Of a stretch of 64,000 nt of DNA, positions 9,184 to 19,705 are shown in pieces. The first letter of the stretch is position 1, and each line of letters opens with the position of its first letter. The stretch covers positions 620,001-684,000 of the forward strand of contig NZ_CP108109.1 in the NCBI RefSeq assembly GCF_036199905.1, written 5' to 3'. The position numbers were made by a program, and so were the translations under genes. The notes under the pieces are model-generated. The model was not told the DNA's origin and did not search any database. It saw nothing but the letters and a program-made list of their open reading frames with translations. The DNA comes from Streptomyces sp. NBC_00223 (lineage in GTDB: Bacteria > Actinomycetota > Actinomycetes > Streptomycetales > Streptomycetaceae).

Positions 9184-10707
9184 TCAGGTCTCGGCGGCCG
9201 CCCGGGTCCGGCTCTCCGCCGGCCGCTGTACGGTGCTCAGGTCATCCCCGGCCACGGTCTCGCCCTCCGGTGGGGTCCCGGGCCGCTGGTGCGGGATCGC
9301 CAGTCCGGCGACCGCGCCCACCAGCACGACGCCCACGCCCACCCAGATGGCGGGGTGCATACCGTTCACGAAGTGCTCGGCGCCGCGGTCGTCGCCGTAG
9401 GCGGTGAAGACGCTGCTGAGGACCGCGATGCCCAGCGCGCCGCCGATCTCGCGGACGGTGGTGTTGGCGCCGGACGCCTTGCCCGCGTGCTCCTTGCTGA
9501 CCGCCCCGAGCACCACCGCGGCGGTCGGGGCGAAGACCAGCCCCATGCCCGCGCCGGCCAGGATCATCGGTCCTGCCAGGTGGGAGTAGGGGGTGTCACT
9601 GGTGGCGACGAGGTTGATCCAGGACAGGCCGGCCGCCTGGAGCAGCAGGCCCAGGGCCATCAGCCGCCCGCCGCCGACCTTGTCGGTGAGCACCCCGGCG
9701 GCCGGGGCGACGAACATCGGCACCAGGGTCCAGGTCAGGGTGAGCACACCGGCGTGCAGCGGGGTGCGCGGCGGCGCGATCTGGAGGTACTGCGAGAGCA
9801 GGAAGATCGAGCCGAAGACGCCGAAGTACATGGTGGCCGAGACGATGTTGCTCAGTACGAAGGAGCGCACCCGGTAGAACGACAGCGGCAGCAGCGGATG
9901 CGCGGTGCGGCCCTCCCACCGTACGAAGGCGGTGAGCAGCGCGGCGCCCAGGACGAAGGCGCCGAGCACCTTGGCCGACGACCAGCCGTCGGTCTCGCCG
10001 TGCACGATGCCCCAGACGACGGCGAACAGGCCGACGGCGGCGAGCACCATGCCGGTGAGGTCGAGCGGGCTGTCGGGCAGCCGGCTCTCGTCGAGCGCGA
10101 AGAAGATCAGCGGGATCGCGACCAGGCCGACCGGGATGTTCACCCAGAAGATCCACTGCCAGGCCAGGCCGTCGACGACGGCGCCGCCCACCACCGGGCC
10201 GCAGGCGATCGCCATGCCGCTGACGGCCGACCACAGACCGAGCGCCAGCCCGCGCATCCGGCTCGGCACGGCCTGGGAGAGCAGGGTGAGCGACAGCGGC
10301 ATGACGGCGGCGGCGCCGAAGCCCTGGATCACCCGGGCCACGATCAGCTGGGTGCTGGTGTCGGACAGCCCGCAGCCGAGCGAGGCGAGGGTGAACAGGG
10401 CGAGGCCGAGCGCGAACACCTTGCGGCGGCCGAAGCGGTCACCGAGCGCGGCGCCGGTCAGCAGCAGGCAGGCGAAGCTGAGCACATAGGCGTTGACGAA
10501 CCACTGCAACTGCTGGGTGGAGGCGTCGAGGTCGACCGCGAGGGTGCGCAGCGCGGTGGAGACGACCAGGTTGTCCAGGGCCACCATGAACATCGGAAGA
10601 CTGCACGCCACGATGGCGAGCCACAGCGGCACCCGTTTCCCGCTCCCCGCCGGGGGCGGCGCCGGCACGGCGTTCCCGGCCGTGGTCGATGCGTCCGGTG
10701 CTGACAT
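9184..10707 (-). CDS. MFS drug exporter, DHA2 (EmrB/QacA-like) family
   Basis: A 507-residue membrane protein with about 14 hydrophobic segments, as expected for the DHA2 proton-coupled drug efflux family. Landmarks include MFMVALDNLVVSTALRTL in helix 1, LTGAALGDRFGRRKVF for the motif-A loop, and VMPLSLTLLSQAVP. A GAGGGAG ribosome binding site precedes the ATG at 10707. It follows the DUF3291 gene by 85 bp and precedes the TetR gene by 113 bp, all on the minus strand and divergent from a MerR regulator. It would export a hydrophobic or cationic toxic compound; specificity is unknown. Confidence 0.93.
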   Translation of the reverse strand: MSAPDASTTAGNAVPAPPPAGSGKRVPLWLAIVACSLPMFMVALDNLVVSTALRTLAVDLDASTQQLQWFVNAYVLSFACLLLTGAALGDRFGRRKVFALGLALFTLASLGCGLSDTSTQLIVARVIQGFGAAAVMPLSLTLLSQAVPSRMRGLALGLWSAVSGMAIACGPVVGGAVVDGLAWQWIFWVNIPVGLVAIPLIFFALDESRLPDSPLDLTGMVLAAVGLFAVVWGIVHGETDGWSSAKVLGAFVLGAALLTAFVRWEGRTAHPLLPLSFYRVRSFVLSNIVSATMYFGVFGSIFLLSQYLQIAPPRTPLHAGVLTLTWTLVPMFVAPAAGVLTDKVGGGRLMALGLLLQAAGLSWINLVATSDTPYSHLAGPMILAGAGMGLVFAPTAAVVLGAVSKEHAGKASGANTTVREIGGALGIAVLSSVFTAYGDDRGAEHFVNGMHPAIWVGVGVVLVGAVAGLAIPHQRPGTPPEGETVAGDDLSTVQRPAESRTRAAAET

Positions 10708-10792
10708 GGGTGGGGTCTCCCTCGATCAAGTTCCGGTGGTTTCTTTTCGGTCGACGGCCGGTGGGTGGTGGCCGTCGGCGGGCGGCCGGGGG

Positions 10793-11215
10793 CTACTGCC
10801 CGGCCGCGCCCTGGCGGGTTTTCTTCTCGTCCTGCTCGGCCAGGCGCCTGCGGGCCTCTTCCCAGGAGACCGGCAGCTGCTCGGTCGGCACGTTCCAGAA
10901 GACGAAGGTGGAGTCCCGCATGACCGCGCGCTGGCCGGTCATGATCGTGTGGTGCGGCTCGGCCGCCACGTAGTCGTACAGCGCCTCGCGCGACTCCCAG
11001 GCCGACAGGGTCCAGAACGTCCGTTTGAGCGGCTCGGCGACGAGCGAGGCCCCCACGGCGCCCGGGGCCTTGCCCACCTGCTTCCACGCGGCGAGGGACT
11101 TCACGAAGAACCGCGGCACGTCCTTGAGCCTGGCGACTTCCAGCCGGGACGCCATGACCAGCGCCTCGGTCTGCGGGCGGGGCGGGTTCGGGGTGATCCA
11201 GGCGAGAGTGGGCAC
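10793..11215 (-). CDS. DUF3291-like dimeric alpha/beta-barrel protein
   Basis: A 140-residue protein beginning with VPTLAWITPN, a start common to the DUF3291 family, and containing FWTLSAWESREALYDYVAAE and HHTIMTG. The family has an antibiotic-biosynthesis-monooxygenase-like ferredoxin fold and is often associated with transporters or tailoring genes; no reaction is established. I chose the GTG at 11215 because AAGGAAGG lies about 11 nt upstream and the family motif starts there; an upstream in-frame ATG at 11275 adds only a basic extension. It heads the operon with the MFS exporter and TetR gene. Confidence 0.75.
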   Translation of the reverse strand: MPTLAWITPNPPRPQTEALVMASRLEVARLKDVPRFFVKSLAAWKQVGKAPGAVGASLVAEPLKRTFWTLSAWESREALYDYVAAEPHHTIMTGQRAVMRDSTFVFWNVPTEQLPVSWEEARRRLAEQDEKKTRQGAAGQ

Positions 11216-11355
11216 GGGATGTCGGGCCTTCCTTGGAGCCGGCGCCGGACGCGGGATCCACGCGTGACGCCTCAAACGGACAAACCGCCTTGTGGACGGT
11301 CACGGAGCGAAGCGGTACGGATGCGGGACGCGAATAGTCGGCCCCGCTTCTTGGG

Positions 11356-11388
11356 GAGTCTCACTATCCATGTTAGACAGTGGAACTC
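11356..11388. promoter_or_regulatory. Dyad between DUF3291/MFS operon and merR
   Basis: GAGTCTCACT (11356-11365) and AGTGGAACTC (11379-11388) form an imperfect 10-bp inverted repeat (8/10 pairs) around a 13-bp centre. A possible merR promoter (-35 TTGGGG 11351-11356, 17-nt spacer, -10 TAGACA 11374-11379) runs through it. A dyad placed on a promoter is the usual MerR mode, so it is the likely autoregulatory operator and may also serve the divergent exporter operon. Confidence 0.5.
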
Positions 11389-11427
11389 TCCGAGCACCAG
11401 CTCCACCGGGAAGAAAGTCGAAACGCG

Positions 11428-12147
11428 ATGCGCATGTCGGAATTGAGCCGCCGCAGCGGTGTGGCTGTCGCGACGATCAAGTACTACCTGCGGGAGGGAC
11501 TGCTCCCGCCCGGCCGCGCGATCGCCGCCACCCAGGCCGAGTACGACGAGGACCATCTGCGCCGGCTGCGGCTGGTCCGCGCGCTGATCTCGGTACGGGG
11601 GCTGTCGGTGCAGACCACGGCGGCGATCCTGCGGTCGCTGCCGGCCGACGGCACGGACATCCACCTCACGCTGGGGCTGGTGCTGGGCGCGCTGGACGTC
11701 AGCGGACGCAAGGACGCCCCGCCCGCGCCCCCGGCCAACCTCCACGAGGTGGACGCACTCGTCGAGGCGCTGGGCTGGCGGATCCACCCGGCATCCAGCT
11801 CGCCCGACACCCTGGCCAGAACGCTGGAGAGCCTTCAGCAGCTCGGCCTGGACATCAGCGCGCGGACCCTGCTCCCGTACGGCCGGCTGGCCGAGCAGAC
11901 CGCGGACATCGACCTCGACCAGATGGACGTGGCCGACCACCCGCTGGAGCTGGCCGAGCGGGCGATCCTGCTGACCGTACTGCTCGAACCGGCGCTGATG
12001 GCACTGCGCCGGATGGCCCAGGAGCACCGTTCCGCACTGCGCAACGGCGCTCCCGACGACCATCCTCACGACCACGACCACGATCATGACCACCACCATG
12101 ACGGCCATGACCACCACCACGGCCACCAGGAGGCGGACGGGAGTTGA
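11428..12147 (+). CDS. MerR-family regulator with histidine-rich C-terminal tail
   Basis: A 239-residue regulator. The N-terminal winged helix reads MRMSELSRRSGVAVATIKYY followed by LREGLLPPGR, classic MerR. A long helical region follows. The last ~30 residues hold 13 histidines and many aspartates (for example HDHDHHHDGHDHHHGH), a candidate metal-binding tail that is unusual for drug-type MerR proteins. The start at 11428 follows AAGAAAG by 9 nt. It is divergent from the DUF3291/MFS/TetR set and convergent, with an 18-bp gap, with the last gene of the lipid operon. Metal dependence is inference from the tail alone. Confidence 0.88.
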   Translation: MRMSELSRRSGVAVATIKYYLREGLLPPGRAIAATQAEYDEDHLRRLRLVRALISVRGLSVQTTAAILRSLPADGTDIHLTLGLVLGALDVSGRKDAPPAPPANLHEVDALVEALGWRIHPASSSPDTLARTLESLQQLGLDISARTLLPYGRLAEQTADIDLDQMDVADHPLELAERAILLTVLLEPALMALRRMAQEHRSALRNGAPDDHPHDHDHDHDHHHDGHDHHHGHQEADGS

Positions 12148-12165
12148 ACCTCGTGCGGCGGGGCC

Positions 12166-13486
12166 TCACGCGGTCGGCGGCTCCGCCTTCCGCAGGTCCG
12201 CGACGATCCCCGCCGCGGCCTCCATGCCGGACGCGAACGCCGCCTCGTGCGAGCCGATCTGGTCGTGGTGGAGCTGCTTGGAGTGGAAGTACGAGCCGCA
12301 CAGCTTCAGCCGGGAGCCGTCGTTGACCGCGTAGATGTCCTTCTGCAGGCGGCGCAGGTCCATGTCGATCACCGGGTGGGCGTAGCGCAGTTCGCGGATC
12401 ACCGTCTCCTCGCGCAGCTCCCTGGGGTAGTCGACGGTCACGAAGTAGTCCTTGTGCGAGGACAGTTGGTGCAGCCGGTTCATGTAGTAGGCGACATACG
12501 GGCGCACTTCGCCGCCGACCTGGACCTTGCCGTAGTTCCAGTTCTCCCAGCGGACCCGGTCGGCGGGCATGACCGCGGTGTCGGTGTGCAGTACGGCCGT
12601 CGAGAAGTTGTAGCGGACCCGGCTGAGCGTCTCGCGCTGCACGGGGCTGGGGTTGTCCAGCAGGTCGCGGGCCTGGTCGCCGTGGACGGCGAGGATCACA
12701 TGGTCGTAGCGCTCGGCTCCCCCGGGCGTGGCGACTACCACGCCGTCCGGCTCCTGCCTGATCCCGGTGACCGCCTCGCCCAGCCGCAGCTTGGGGTCGA
12801 CGGCGGCGAGCAGCTTGCGGACGTAGGAGATCGAACCGCCCTCGACCGTACGCCAGTCCACGCGCTGTCCGCCGAGGCCGCCCTCATCGTGGGCCATGAA
12901 GAACGCGATGACGGTCGTCGCGGGCATTTCCCAGATCAGCTCGGCCGGCACCGACCAGACGGCCGTGCACAGCAGGATGACGTAGCCGTACTTGAACTCC
13001 TCGCTGTAGCCGCCCTCGTCGAGGTACTGGCCCAGCGGCATGTCGGTCCGCTTGCGGAAGAAGTCGTGGCGGCCGCGGGTGTGGAAGCGCCGGGCCTCCT
13101 CGCGGATCGCCAGGAGCTGGGGCGGGAGGGTCGCGGCGGCCTCCTCGTCCGGCAGTGCCATCTCGGCCGTGCCGAACTCCAGTCCGCTGTCCTGGTCGAA
13201 GAAGGTGAAGCCGCCCAGGTGGCGGACGGTCCCCACGCCCAGCTCGTCGAAGACCCGGCTCATCACCGGGTAGCTGGGCCGGTTGAAGACGACGAAGGCG
13301 GTGTCGATGCCCAGTGTTCTGCCGTCCTCCTCGACCTCGATGGTGTGGGCGTGGCCGCCGGCCCGCCGGTCGCGGTCGAAGAGGGTGATGTCGGCGTGCT
13401 CGCGCAGGTGGTAGGCGGCGGACAGGCCGGCCGCGCCCGCGCCGACGACGGCGACGGTGGGCCGGGCGGAGGGGGTGTTCGCGCTG

Positions 13487-13494
<8 letters not shown>
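12166..13494 (-). CDS. FAD-dependent amine-oxidase-fold oxidoreductase (COG2907-like)
   Basis: A 442-residue flavoprotein. The N-terminal dinucleotide motif VAVVGAGAAGLSAAYHL is followed by a second FAD contact, GGHAHTIEVEEDGRTLGIDT. FVVFNRPSYPVMSRVFDELG and the C-terminal HSKQLHHDQIGSHEAAFASG resemble predicted NAD/FAD-binding proteins (COG2907) that often sit beside lipid-modifying genes such as cyclopropane fatty-acid synthases. It is the last gene of the lipid operon and its ATG overlaps the end of the phosphopantetheinyl transferase by 8 nt, so it is translationally coupled. A double-bond-forming or isomerising step on the fatty chain is inference; a saturase role is equally possible. 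Confidence 0.82.
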
Positions 13495-14400
<906 letters not shown>

Positions 14401-14404
<4 letters not shown>

Positions 14405-16194
14405 AGCGCGGCCGCCGGAAGGTCGCCGCGGGCCGCCAGCGGGAACTGCCAGTACGAGAAGAGGCGGTCCTCCCGGTGCAGATGCCGCAGCACCCGCATC
14501 GCGTCGTCGATCACGGCCTCGTCGGTGATCTGCTCGAACGGCCGGCTCATGCGGTGCAGCCGCTCGAACTGGAGCAGCAGCAGCGCGCCGCTGGGCAGCG
14601 GGTCGGCCATGGCGTCGTAGGAGTGGGTGAAGGTGTGCAGGCAGGCCGCGGTGGCGTGCAGCACCGTGTACTCCTTGGCGAGGTCGAACACCTCGGCCGA
14701 CTGCCCGTAGCCGCGGCCCAGCCGGGCGCGCAGCGCGGTCACCCGGTCGTGCAGTTCGGCGGCGCCGTTCAGCAGGCGCTCGGCGGCGTTCGCCGCGCGC
14801 AGCAGCCACTCGCGCTCGTCCTCCTTGGCCCGCCCGGCCAGTTCGCGCAGCCGCCGCAGGGAGGCGGGGGCGGCGAGCAGCGCGTCGTCCATGCCGCCGC
14901 GGCTGAACAGCTCCTGGCGCCACGGCTCGAAGCGCGGCAGCTCCCGGTCGATGCCGTACAGCACGGCCGCGCGTTCGGCCGCCTCCTCGCGCGGCTCGGG
15001 CCCCGCCTGGGTCGCCGTGCCGAGCAGGCCGACGAGCTGGGAGGCGAGCGACTTGAGGTTGACCACGGTGTTGCCGTCGGCGAAGTTGGCCACCGGCAGG
15101 TCGCGCAGCATCTTCTGGTGGATGCCGTAGTGCGGGTGGCCGCGCAGATAGAAGCGGGCCCCCAGCACCACGTTGAGCTGGGACATGGTCCGCTCCAGCA
15201 CGGTCGGCACCAGGTACTTCACCGCCGCCGACCACACGCCCGACTGCTCGGGCACCACCTGGAGGGCCCGTACCGCGCCCAGGCACATCGCGTCGCAGAG
15301 CATCAGGTCGGCGAAGCACTCGGTGATCTGCCGCCGGGAGTACGGGATGTCGCTGACCGCCTTGCCGAAGATCGTCCGGCGTTCGGTGAAGTCGAGGGTG
15401 ACCCGCAGCGCGGTGTCGGTGGCCGACAGGGCGATGGAGTTGATCAGCACCCGGGCCACCTGGGAGCTCTTGAGCGCGATCTCCAGGCCCTGGCCCGCCT
15501 TGCCGAGCAGCGCCGAGTCCGGGACGAAGACCCGGTCGAGGCGGAAGCCGCTCATGTCCAGCGCGCGCAGGCCGTGCAGCCGCTCGTCGGGCAGTTCGTC
15601 CACCGTGCCCGCCGGGGTGGCGCGCTTGTCGACGAGGAAGACCGAGTAGCCGGCCGGGCCGCCCTTGGGGTCGGTGCGGGCGAGCACGGTCAGGCCGTCG
15701 GCCACCCGGGCGTTGCCGATCAGCCACTTCTCGCCGCTGAGCAGATAGCCGCCGTCGGTCTTGACCGCGGCCGTCTCGTTGTTGAGCAGGTCGCTGCCGT
15801 GCTGCCGCTCGGACAGGCCCCAGGCGTAGCGGGCGCCCTGCCGCATCGCCGTCACCAGCTCCCGCTTGCGCGCGTCGGTGCCCGCGATCCAGGCGGGCAT
15901 GAAGCTGAGGTTGGTGATGATCAGGGCGGTCGCCGTGGTGGGGTCGCGCCGGGCGACCAGCCGCAGCAGGTTGAAGCCGGTCTCGACGTCGCCCGCGAGC
16001 CCGCCCTGTTCCCGGGGCATGCCGTACTCGGGCAGCCCCCAGCGCTGGAGCAGGTTCACGAAGGGGTACGGGTACTCCTCGCGTTCGTCGGCCTCCAGGA
16101 TGCGGTGGAACGGCATCCGGCTGTCCGGGTCGTGCGGGTCGCCGAGGTGGCGTTCGAGCCGGTCGGCCAGTTCCGTCAGATCAGCTTTGGGCAC
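14401..16194 (-). CDS. Acyl-CoA-dehydrogenase-family protein, lipid operon copy 1
   Basis: A 597-residue member of the acyl-CoA dehydrogenase superfamily, longer than the usual ~380-400. N-terminal and middle domains are clear: PEYGMPREQGGLAGDVETGF, YAWGLSERQHGSDLLNNET (flavin-contact strand), GYLLSGEKWLIGNARVADG and RRTIFGKAVSDIPYSRRQI. About 200 extra C-terminal residues form a helical extension. It resembles its upstream neighbour (same YP-rich start, SERQHGSDLL versus SEADHGSDLL), so the two probably act as a pair. The GTG start at 16194 overlaps the previous gene by 14 nt. The expected role is alpha,beta-dehydrogenation of an acyl thioester, possibly ACP-bound. Confidence 0.88.
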
Positions 16195-18010
16195 GGGTCG
16201 TCCCTTCTGCGGCGGAGACGTCGGGGAGCGCGGCGGGACCGGTGGCGTACGGGTCCGCGCCGCCGCGGTCGGCCAGTCGGACGGGTACGGCGGAGAAGAG
16301 CCGGCGGCTCGCGTACAGCTCCTCGACGGCGTCGAGAGCGGGCCACAACGCGTCGCCCTCGCGCTTGGGCTCCGTGCCGTCGGCCCGGGCCAGCAGATAC
16401 GCCAGGCAGGCGCGCAGCCACGCGGTGCCGCCGGGTTTGCCGCCGTACAGCGGGAGTTCGGGGTTGGCCCACCACAGCAGCAGGCAGCAGGAGGCGGCGT
16501 GCAGCCAGGAGAACCGCTCGGCCAGCTCGACCCGGCCCTCGGCGAGGCGGCGGCCGGCGTCGGGGGCCAGCGCCGGTTCCGCGGCGAGCGAGGTCAGCGC
16601 GTCGGCCAGGCGGGCCGCGAGCGCGGTCAGCTCGGTGTCCTCGCCCTCCCCCGCCGCCAGCGCGGTGGCCAGGGCCACCGCCCCGACGGTCACCGGGTCC
16701 CGGCCGCGCGCGGTCAGGTCGAGCCGGGAGGGCTCGTACGGGGGCAGCGGCCGGCCGAGGTCGAAGACCGCGCGCAGCGTGCCGTCGGGGTCGGGGGCGG
16801 CGGGCTCCCCCACGGCCGCGGCGGCCGGCTCCCGTACGGCCGCGGCCAGCGCCGGGAGCTGTCCGGCGAACGACCGCAGATTGGCCACCGTGCTGCTGTC
16901 CACCACGCGGACCAGGCCCGCGTCCCGCTGGAGCTTCTGGAACAACCCGCCGCCCGGACCCTCGCCGCGCAGCACCGACCGGGTGGCCAGGACGCTTCCG
17001 CACCCGGCGATCAGCCGTTCCGCGGACTCGGCCACCACGTGCTTGGCCGCGCTCCCCCACACGCTGAACACCTCGGGCAGCACATGCAGTCCGCGCGCGG
17101 CGGCCAGCGCGGTGACGTCCGCCGCGAGCATCGCCGCCGAGGCCGCCGCGAGTTCCAGGCGCGGCTGGTGGGCGCGGGACAGCGGGGTGCGGCCCACCGT
17201 CCGGCTCCCGGCGAAGTCCAGGGCGAGCCGCAACGCGGTGTCCGCGCAGCCGAGGCTGCCGGCCGTGCTCATCACACGGACCACCTGCTGCGCCCGTACG
17301 GCCGCCTCCAGGGCCTGCCCCTCATGGCCGACCAGCGCCCGCGCGGGAACGGGGAAGCGGTCGAAGTCCAGGTGGGCGAAGTCGATTCCGCGCATCCCGG
17401 AGGTACGGACGGCCGGGCCCCGGTCGAGGCCGGTCCCGGCGCCCTGCTCGGGCAGGTCGAGCAGGACGGCCGAGAAGGCGCCGGGGCCGCGTTCCCCGGT
17501 CCTGGCGACGATGTACGCCTTCTCGCAGCGCTGTCCGAGCCCGACCATCCACTTGCGGCCGGTGAGCGTCCAGCCGCCGTCCGGACGCGGGGTCAGCCGG
17601 GTCTCGTTGGCGAGCAGATCGCTGCCGTGGTCGGCCTCGGAGAGCGCGAAGGCGACGGCCCCGCCGTCCCTCAGCAGCCGGGCGGCCGCGCGCTGCTGCT
17701 CGTCCGAGCCGTGCAGCAGCAGACAGGTGGCGGCGGTGATGCTGAACATCGTGGCGGGCATGACGTTCAGATCGCGCCGGGCGGCGGTTCTGACCAGGGT
17801 CAGGCTGTCCGCGAAGGAGGTGAACCGGCCGCCGAGCCGCTGCGGAAGGTAGTTGAGGTGGAAGCCGGTGGCGCGCAGCGTCGCGGCCAGCGCCAGCGGG
17901 TACTCGTCGCGCTCGTCGCGGGCCACGGCCGCGGCGAAGCCGCTGGGGTTGGCCGGGTCCCAGGGGTCGCCCAGCACGTGTTCGAGCGCCTCGGCCGCCG
18001 CGGCGCTCAC
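16181..18010 (-). CDS. Acyl-CoA-dehydrogenase-family protein, lipid operon copy 2
   Basis: A 609-residue paralogue of the next gene. ALSEADHGSDLLANETRLTP, GWTLTGRKWMVGLGQRCEKA and ALDFAGSRTVGRTPLSRAHQ mark the FAD/substrate domains. A ~200-residue C-terminal extension ends in a region of acidic and Ala-rich helices. GTG at 18010 overlaps the pfaD stop as GTGA, indicating coupled translation. As with its partner, desaturation of the chain made by the synthase is the likely role. Classical bacterial PUFA clusters do not contain ACADs, so this pair is a distinguishing feature of the operon. Heteromeric assembly is inferred from the adjacency and shared architecture. Confidence 0.88.
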   Translation of the reverse strand: MSAAAAEALEHVLGDPWDPANPSGFAAAVARDERDEYPLALAATLRATGFHLNYLPQRLGGRFTSFADSLTLVRTAARRDLNVMPATMFSITAATCLLLHGSDEQQRAAARLLRDGGAVAFALSEADHGSDLLANETRLTPRPDGGWTLTGRKWMVGLGQRCEKAYIVARTGERGPGAFSAVLLDLPEQGAGTGLDRGPAVRTSGMRGIDFAHLDFDRFPVPARALVGHEGQALEAAVRAQQVVRVMSTAGSLGCADTALRLALDFAGSRTVGRTPLSRAHQPRLELAAASAAMLAADVTALAAARGLHVLPEVFSVWGSAAKHVVAESAERLIAGCGSVLATRSVLRGEGPGGGLFQKLQRDAGLVRVVDSSTVANLRSFAGQLPALAAAVREPAAAAVGEPAAPDPDGTLRAVFDLGRPLPPYEPSRLDLTARGRDPVTVGAVALATALAAGEGEDTELTALAARLADALTSLAAEPALAPDAGRRLAEGRVELAERFSWLHAASCCLLLWWANPELPLYGGKPGGTAWLRACLAYLLARADGTEPKREGDALWPALDAVEELYASRRLFSAVPVRLADRGGADPYATGPAALPDVSAAEGTTRAQS

Positions 18011-19647
18011 CGCACCCCCTCGACCGCGCCGGCCTGCGGGACCTCGAGCGGCACCGGGCGGTAGTCGCCGGCCGCGGCGGGCACCCGTACCCCGGCCGTG
18101 GTCAGTTCGGCCAGCCGGGTGTGGAAGGCGGCCCCGGTCATCAGATGGTGGGCGACCTCGGCGACCCTGCGGTTGCCCGCGGCCTTCAGATAGCTGGCGG
18201 TCACCCAGTCGTTGAAGCTGCCCATCGCCGGGCCGCACCAGATCTGGTAGTCCAGCGCCCGGTCCTGTTCGCCGGTCACCGCCCAGCGCGAGGACATCCC
18301 GAGGTACCAGCGGAAGACCAGCGCCATCCGCCGCTTGGGGTTGTCGGCCGCGCGGGCCAGCTGCTCGGGGTCGCGGCGCTCGAAGTACTCCACGCAGTCC
18401 GCCCACACCTGGTCCAGCGGGCGGCGGAAGATCTGCTGCTCCAGCCGCTCGCGGTCGGCGTCCGGCAGCGCCTCCAGGCCCGGGTACGCCTGGTACAGCT
18501 CGTAGAGCCGCTTGGCGCGCATCGGGAAGAAGGTGCCCTTCTTGAGCACCTGGAGTTCGACGCCCATCTCGAACATGTCGGCCGCGGGCGCCATTTCGCA
18601 GTCCGCGATGCCGGCCTCGGCCAGCATCGCCCGGGTCGCCTTGGACGTCCCCGACTCCACGCACGACTGGTTGACCGAACCGGTCACCACATAGGCCGCG
18701 CCCATGGCGAAGGCGGCGGCCACCGCGACCGGGGTGCCGAGCCCGCCGGCCACGCCGACCCGGACCGGCTCCCGGTAGCGGTGCTCGTTCTGCACGGTCC
18801 TGGCCAGCTTGAGCACGCTGGGCAGCAGCGCGACCAGCGGCCGGCGGTCGGTGTGGCCGCCGGAGTCGGCCTCGACCGTGATGTCGTCGGCCATCGGCAG
18901 GTACTTGGCCAGATCGGCCTGTTCCGCGGTGATCAGCGCCTGGTCGAGCAGCGCGCTGACCATCTCGGCGGGCGCCGGGCGCATGAAGCGCTCGGCGATC
19001 TCGGTCCTCGACACCTTCGCCACCAGCCGGTGCCCGGCCACCGGCAGCCCCTGGGCGTCGGTGGTCAGCCCGCTGAGCCGGTAGCGGACCACGTGCGGGG
19101 TCAGCCCCATGAAGGCCGAGGCCTCCACGCAGCGCACCCCGTACCGCAGGAACAGCTCGACGGCCTGCCGTTCCAGGGCCTCCTCGCTGGGGCTGTGAAT
19201 GAGGTTGACGGCGTACGGCAGACCGGGGATCTCCTCGGCGAACCGGGCCAGTGCCTTCCCGATCGACTCCGGCAGCTGGCCCGCGGCGCCGTACGAGGCG
19301 AGGAAGCCCGCCCTGGCCAGGGCGATCACCAGCTCGGCCGAGGCGATGCCGCCGGCCATGGCCCCGGCCATGTAGGCGTACCGCACTCCGTGCGCGGCCC
19401 GGAAGGCGGGCGAACCCAGCCGGTCGGGCGGCAGCGCCGGCACCCCGGCCAGCAGCGGCAGTCCGTCCCCGGCGGTCGCGCTGCCGGCGGCCGAGACCCG
19501 GCCGCCGGACGCGGCGCCGACACCGTGCGGGGTGCTGACGACGAAGCAGGGCCGGTCCAGATCGGTCAGGGCCTGGTAGATGTCGGCCGGGGCGGTGCCC
19601 GGGTACTGCTCTCCGTGCCATCGCAGGGGGGTCTGTGGGCTGTTCAT
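18007..19647 (-). CDS. pfaD: PfaD-type enoyl reductase (FMN-dependent)
   Basis: A 546-residue protein matching the trans-acting enoyl reductase of polyunsaturated fatty-acid synthases (2-nitropropane-dioxygenase/FMN barrel family). Landmarks include YAYMAGAMAGGIASAELVIA, LPYAVNLIHSPSEEALE, VRVGVAGGLGTPVAVAAAFA and the family-typical YVVTGSVNQSCVESGTS. It reduces enoyl-ACP intermediates in the iterative cycle. It lies 58 bp downstream of the PfaC-like gene, with its stop fused to the start of the following ACAD. Presence of PfaD with KS-CLF and FabA-like DH proteins is the diagnostic set for Pfa-type synthases. Confidence 0.95.
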   Translation of the reverse strand: MNSPQTPLRWHGEQYPGTAPADIYQALTDLDRPCFVVSTPHGVGAASGGRVSAAGSATAGDGLPLLAGVPALPPDRLGSPAFRAAHGVRYAYMAGAMAGGIASAELVIALARAGFLASYGAAGQLPESIGKALARFAEEIPGLPYAVNLIHSPSEEALERQAVELFLRYGVRCVEASAFMGLTPHVVRYRLSGLTTDAQGLPVAGHRLVAKVSRTEIAERFMRPAPAEMVSALLDQALITAEQADLAKYLPMADDITVEADSGGHTDRRPLVALLPSVLKLARTVQNEHRYREPVRVGVAGGLGTPVAVAAAFAMGAAYVVTGSVNQSCVESGTSKATRAMLAEAGIADCEMAPAADMFEMGVELQVLKKGTFFPMRAKRLYELYQAYPGLEALPDADRERLEQQIFRRPLDQVWADCVEYFERRDPEQLARAADNPKRRMALVFRWYLGMSSRWAVTGEQDRALDYQIWCGPAMGSFNDWVTASYLKAAGNRRVAEVAHHLMTGAAFHTRLAELTTAGVRVPAAAGDYRPVPLEVPQAGAVEGVR

Positions 19648-19705
19648 GGCTGCGGGCGTCTCCTGAAGGCGTTGAAACGTGCGGTTCCGGCGGGTCCCTT
19701 GCGGG

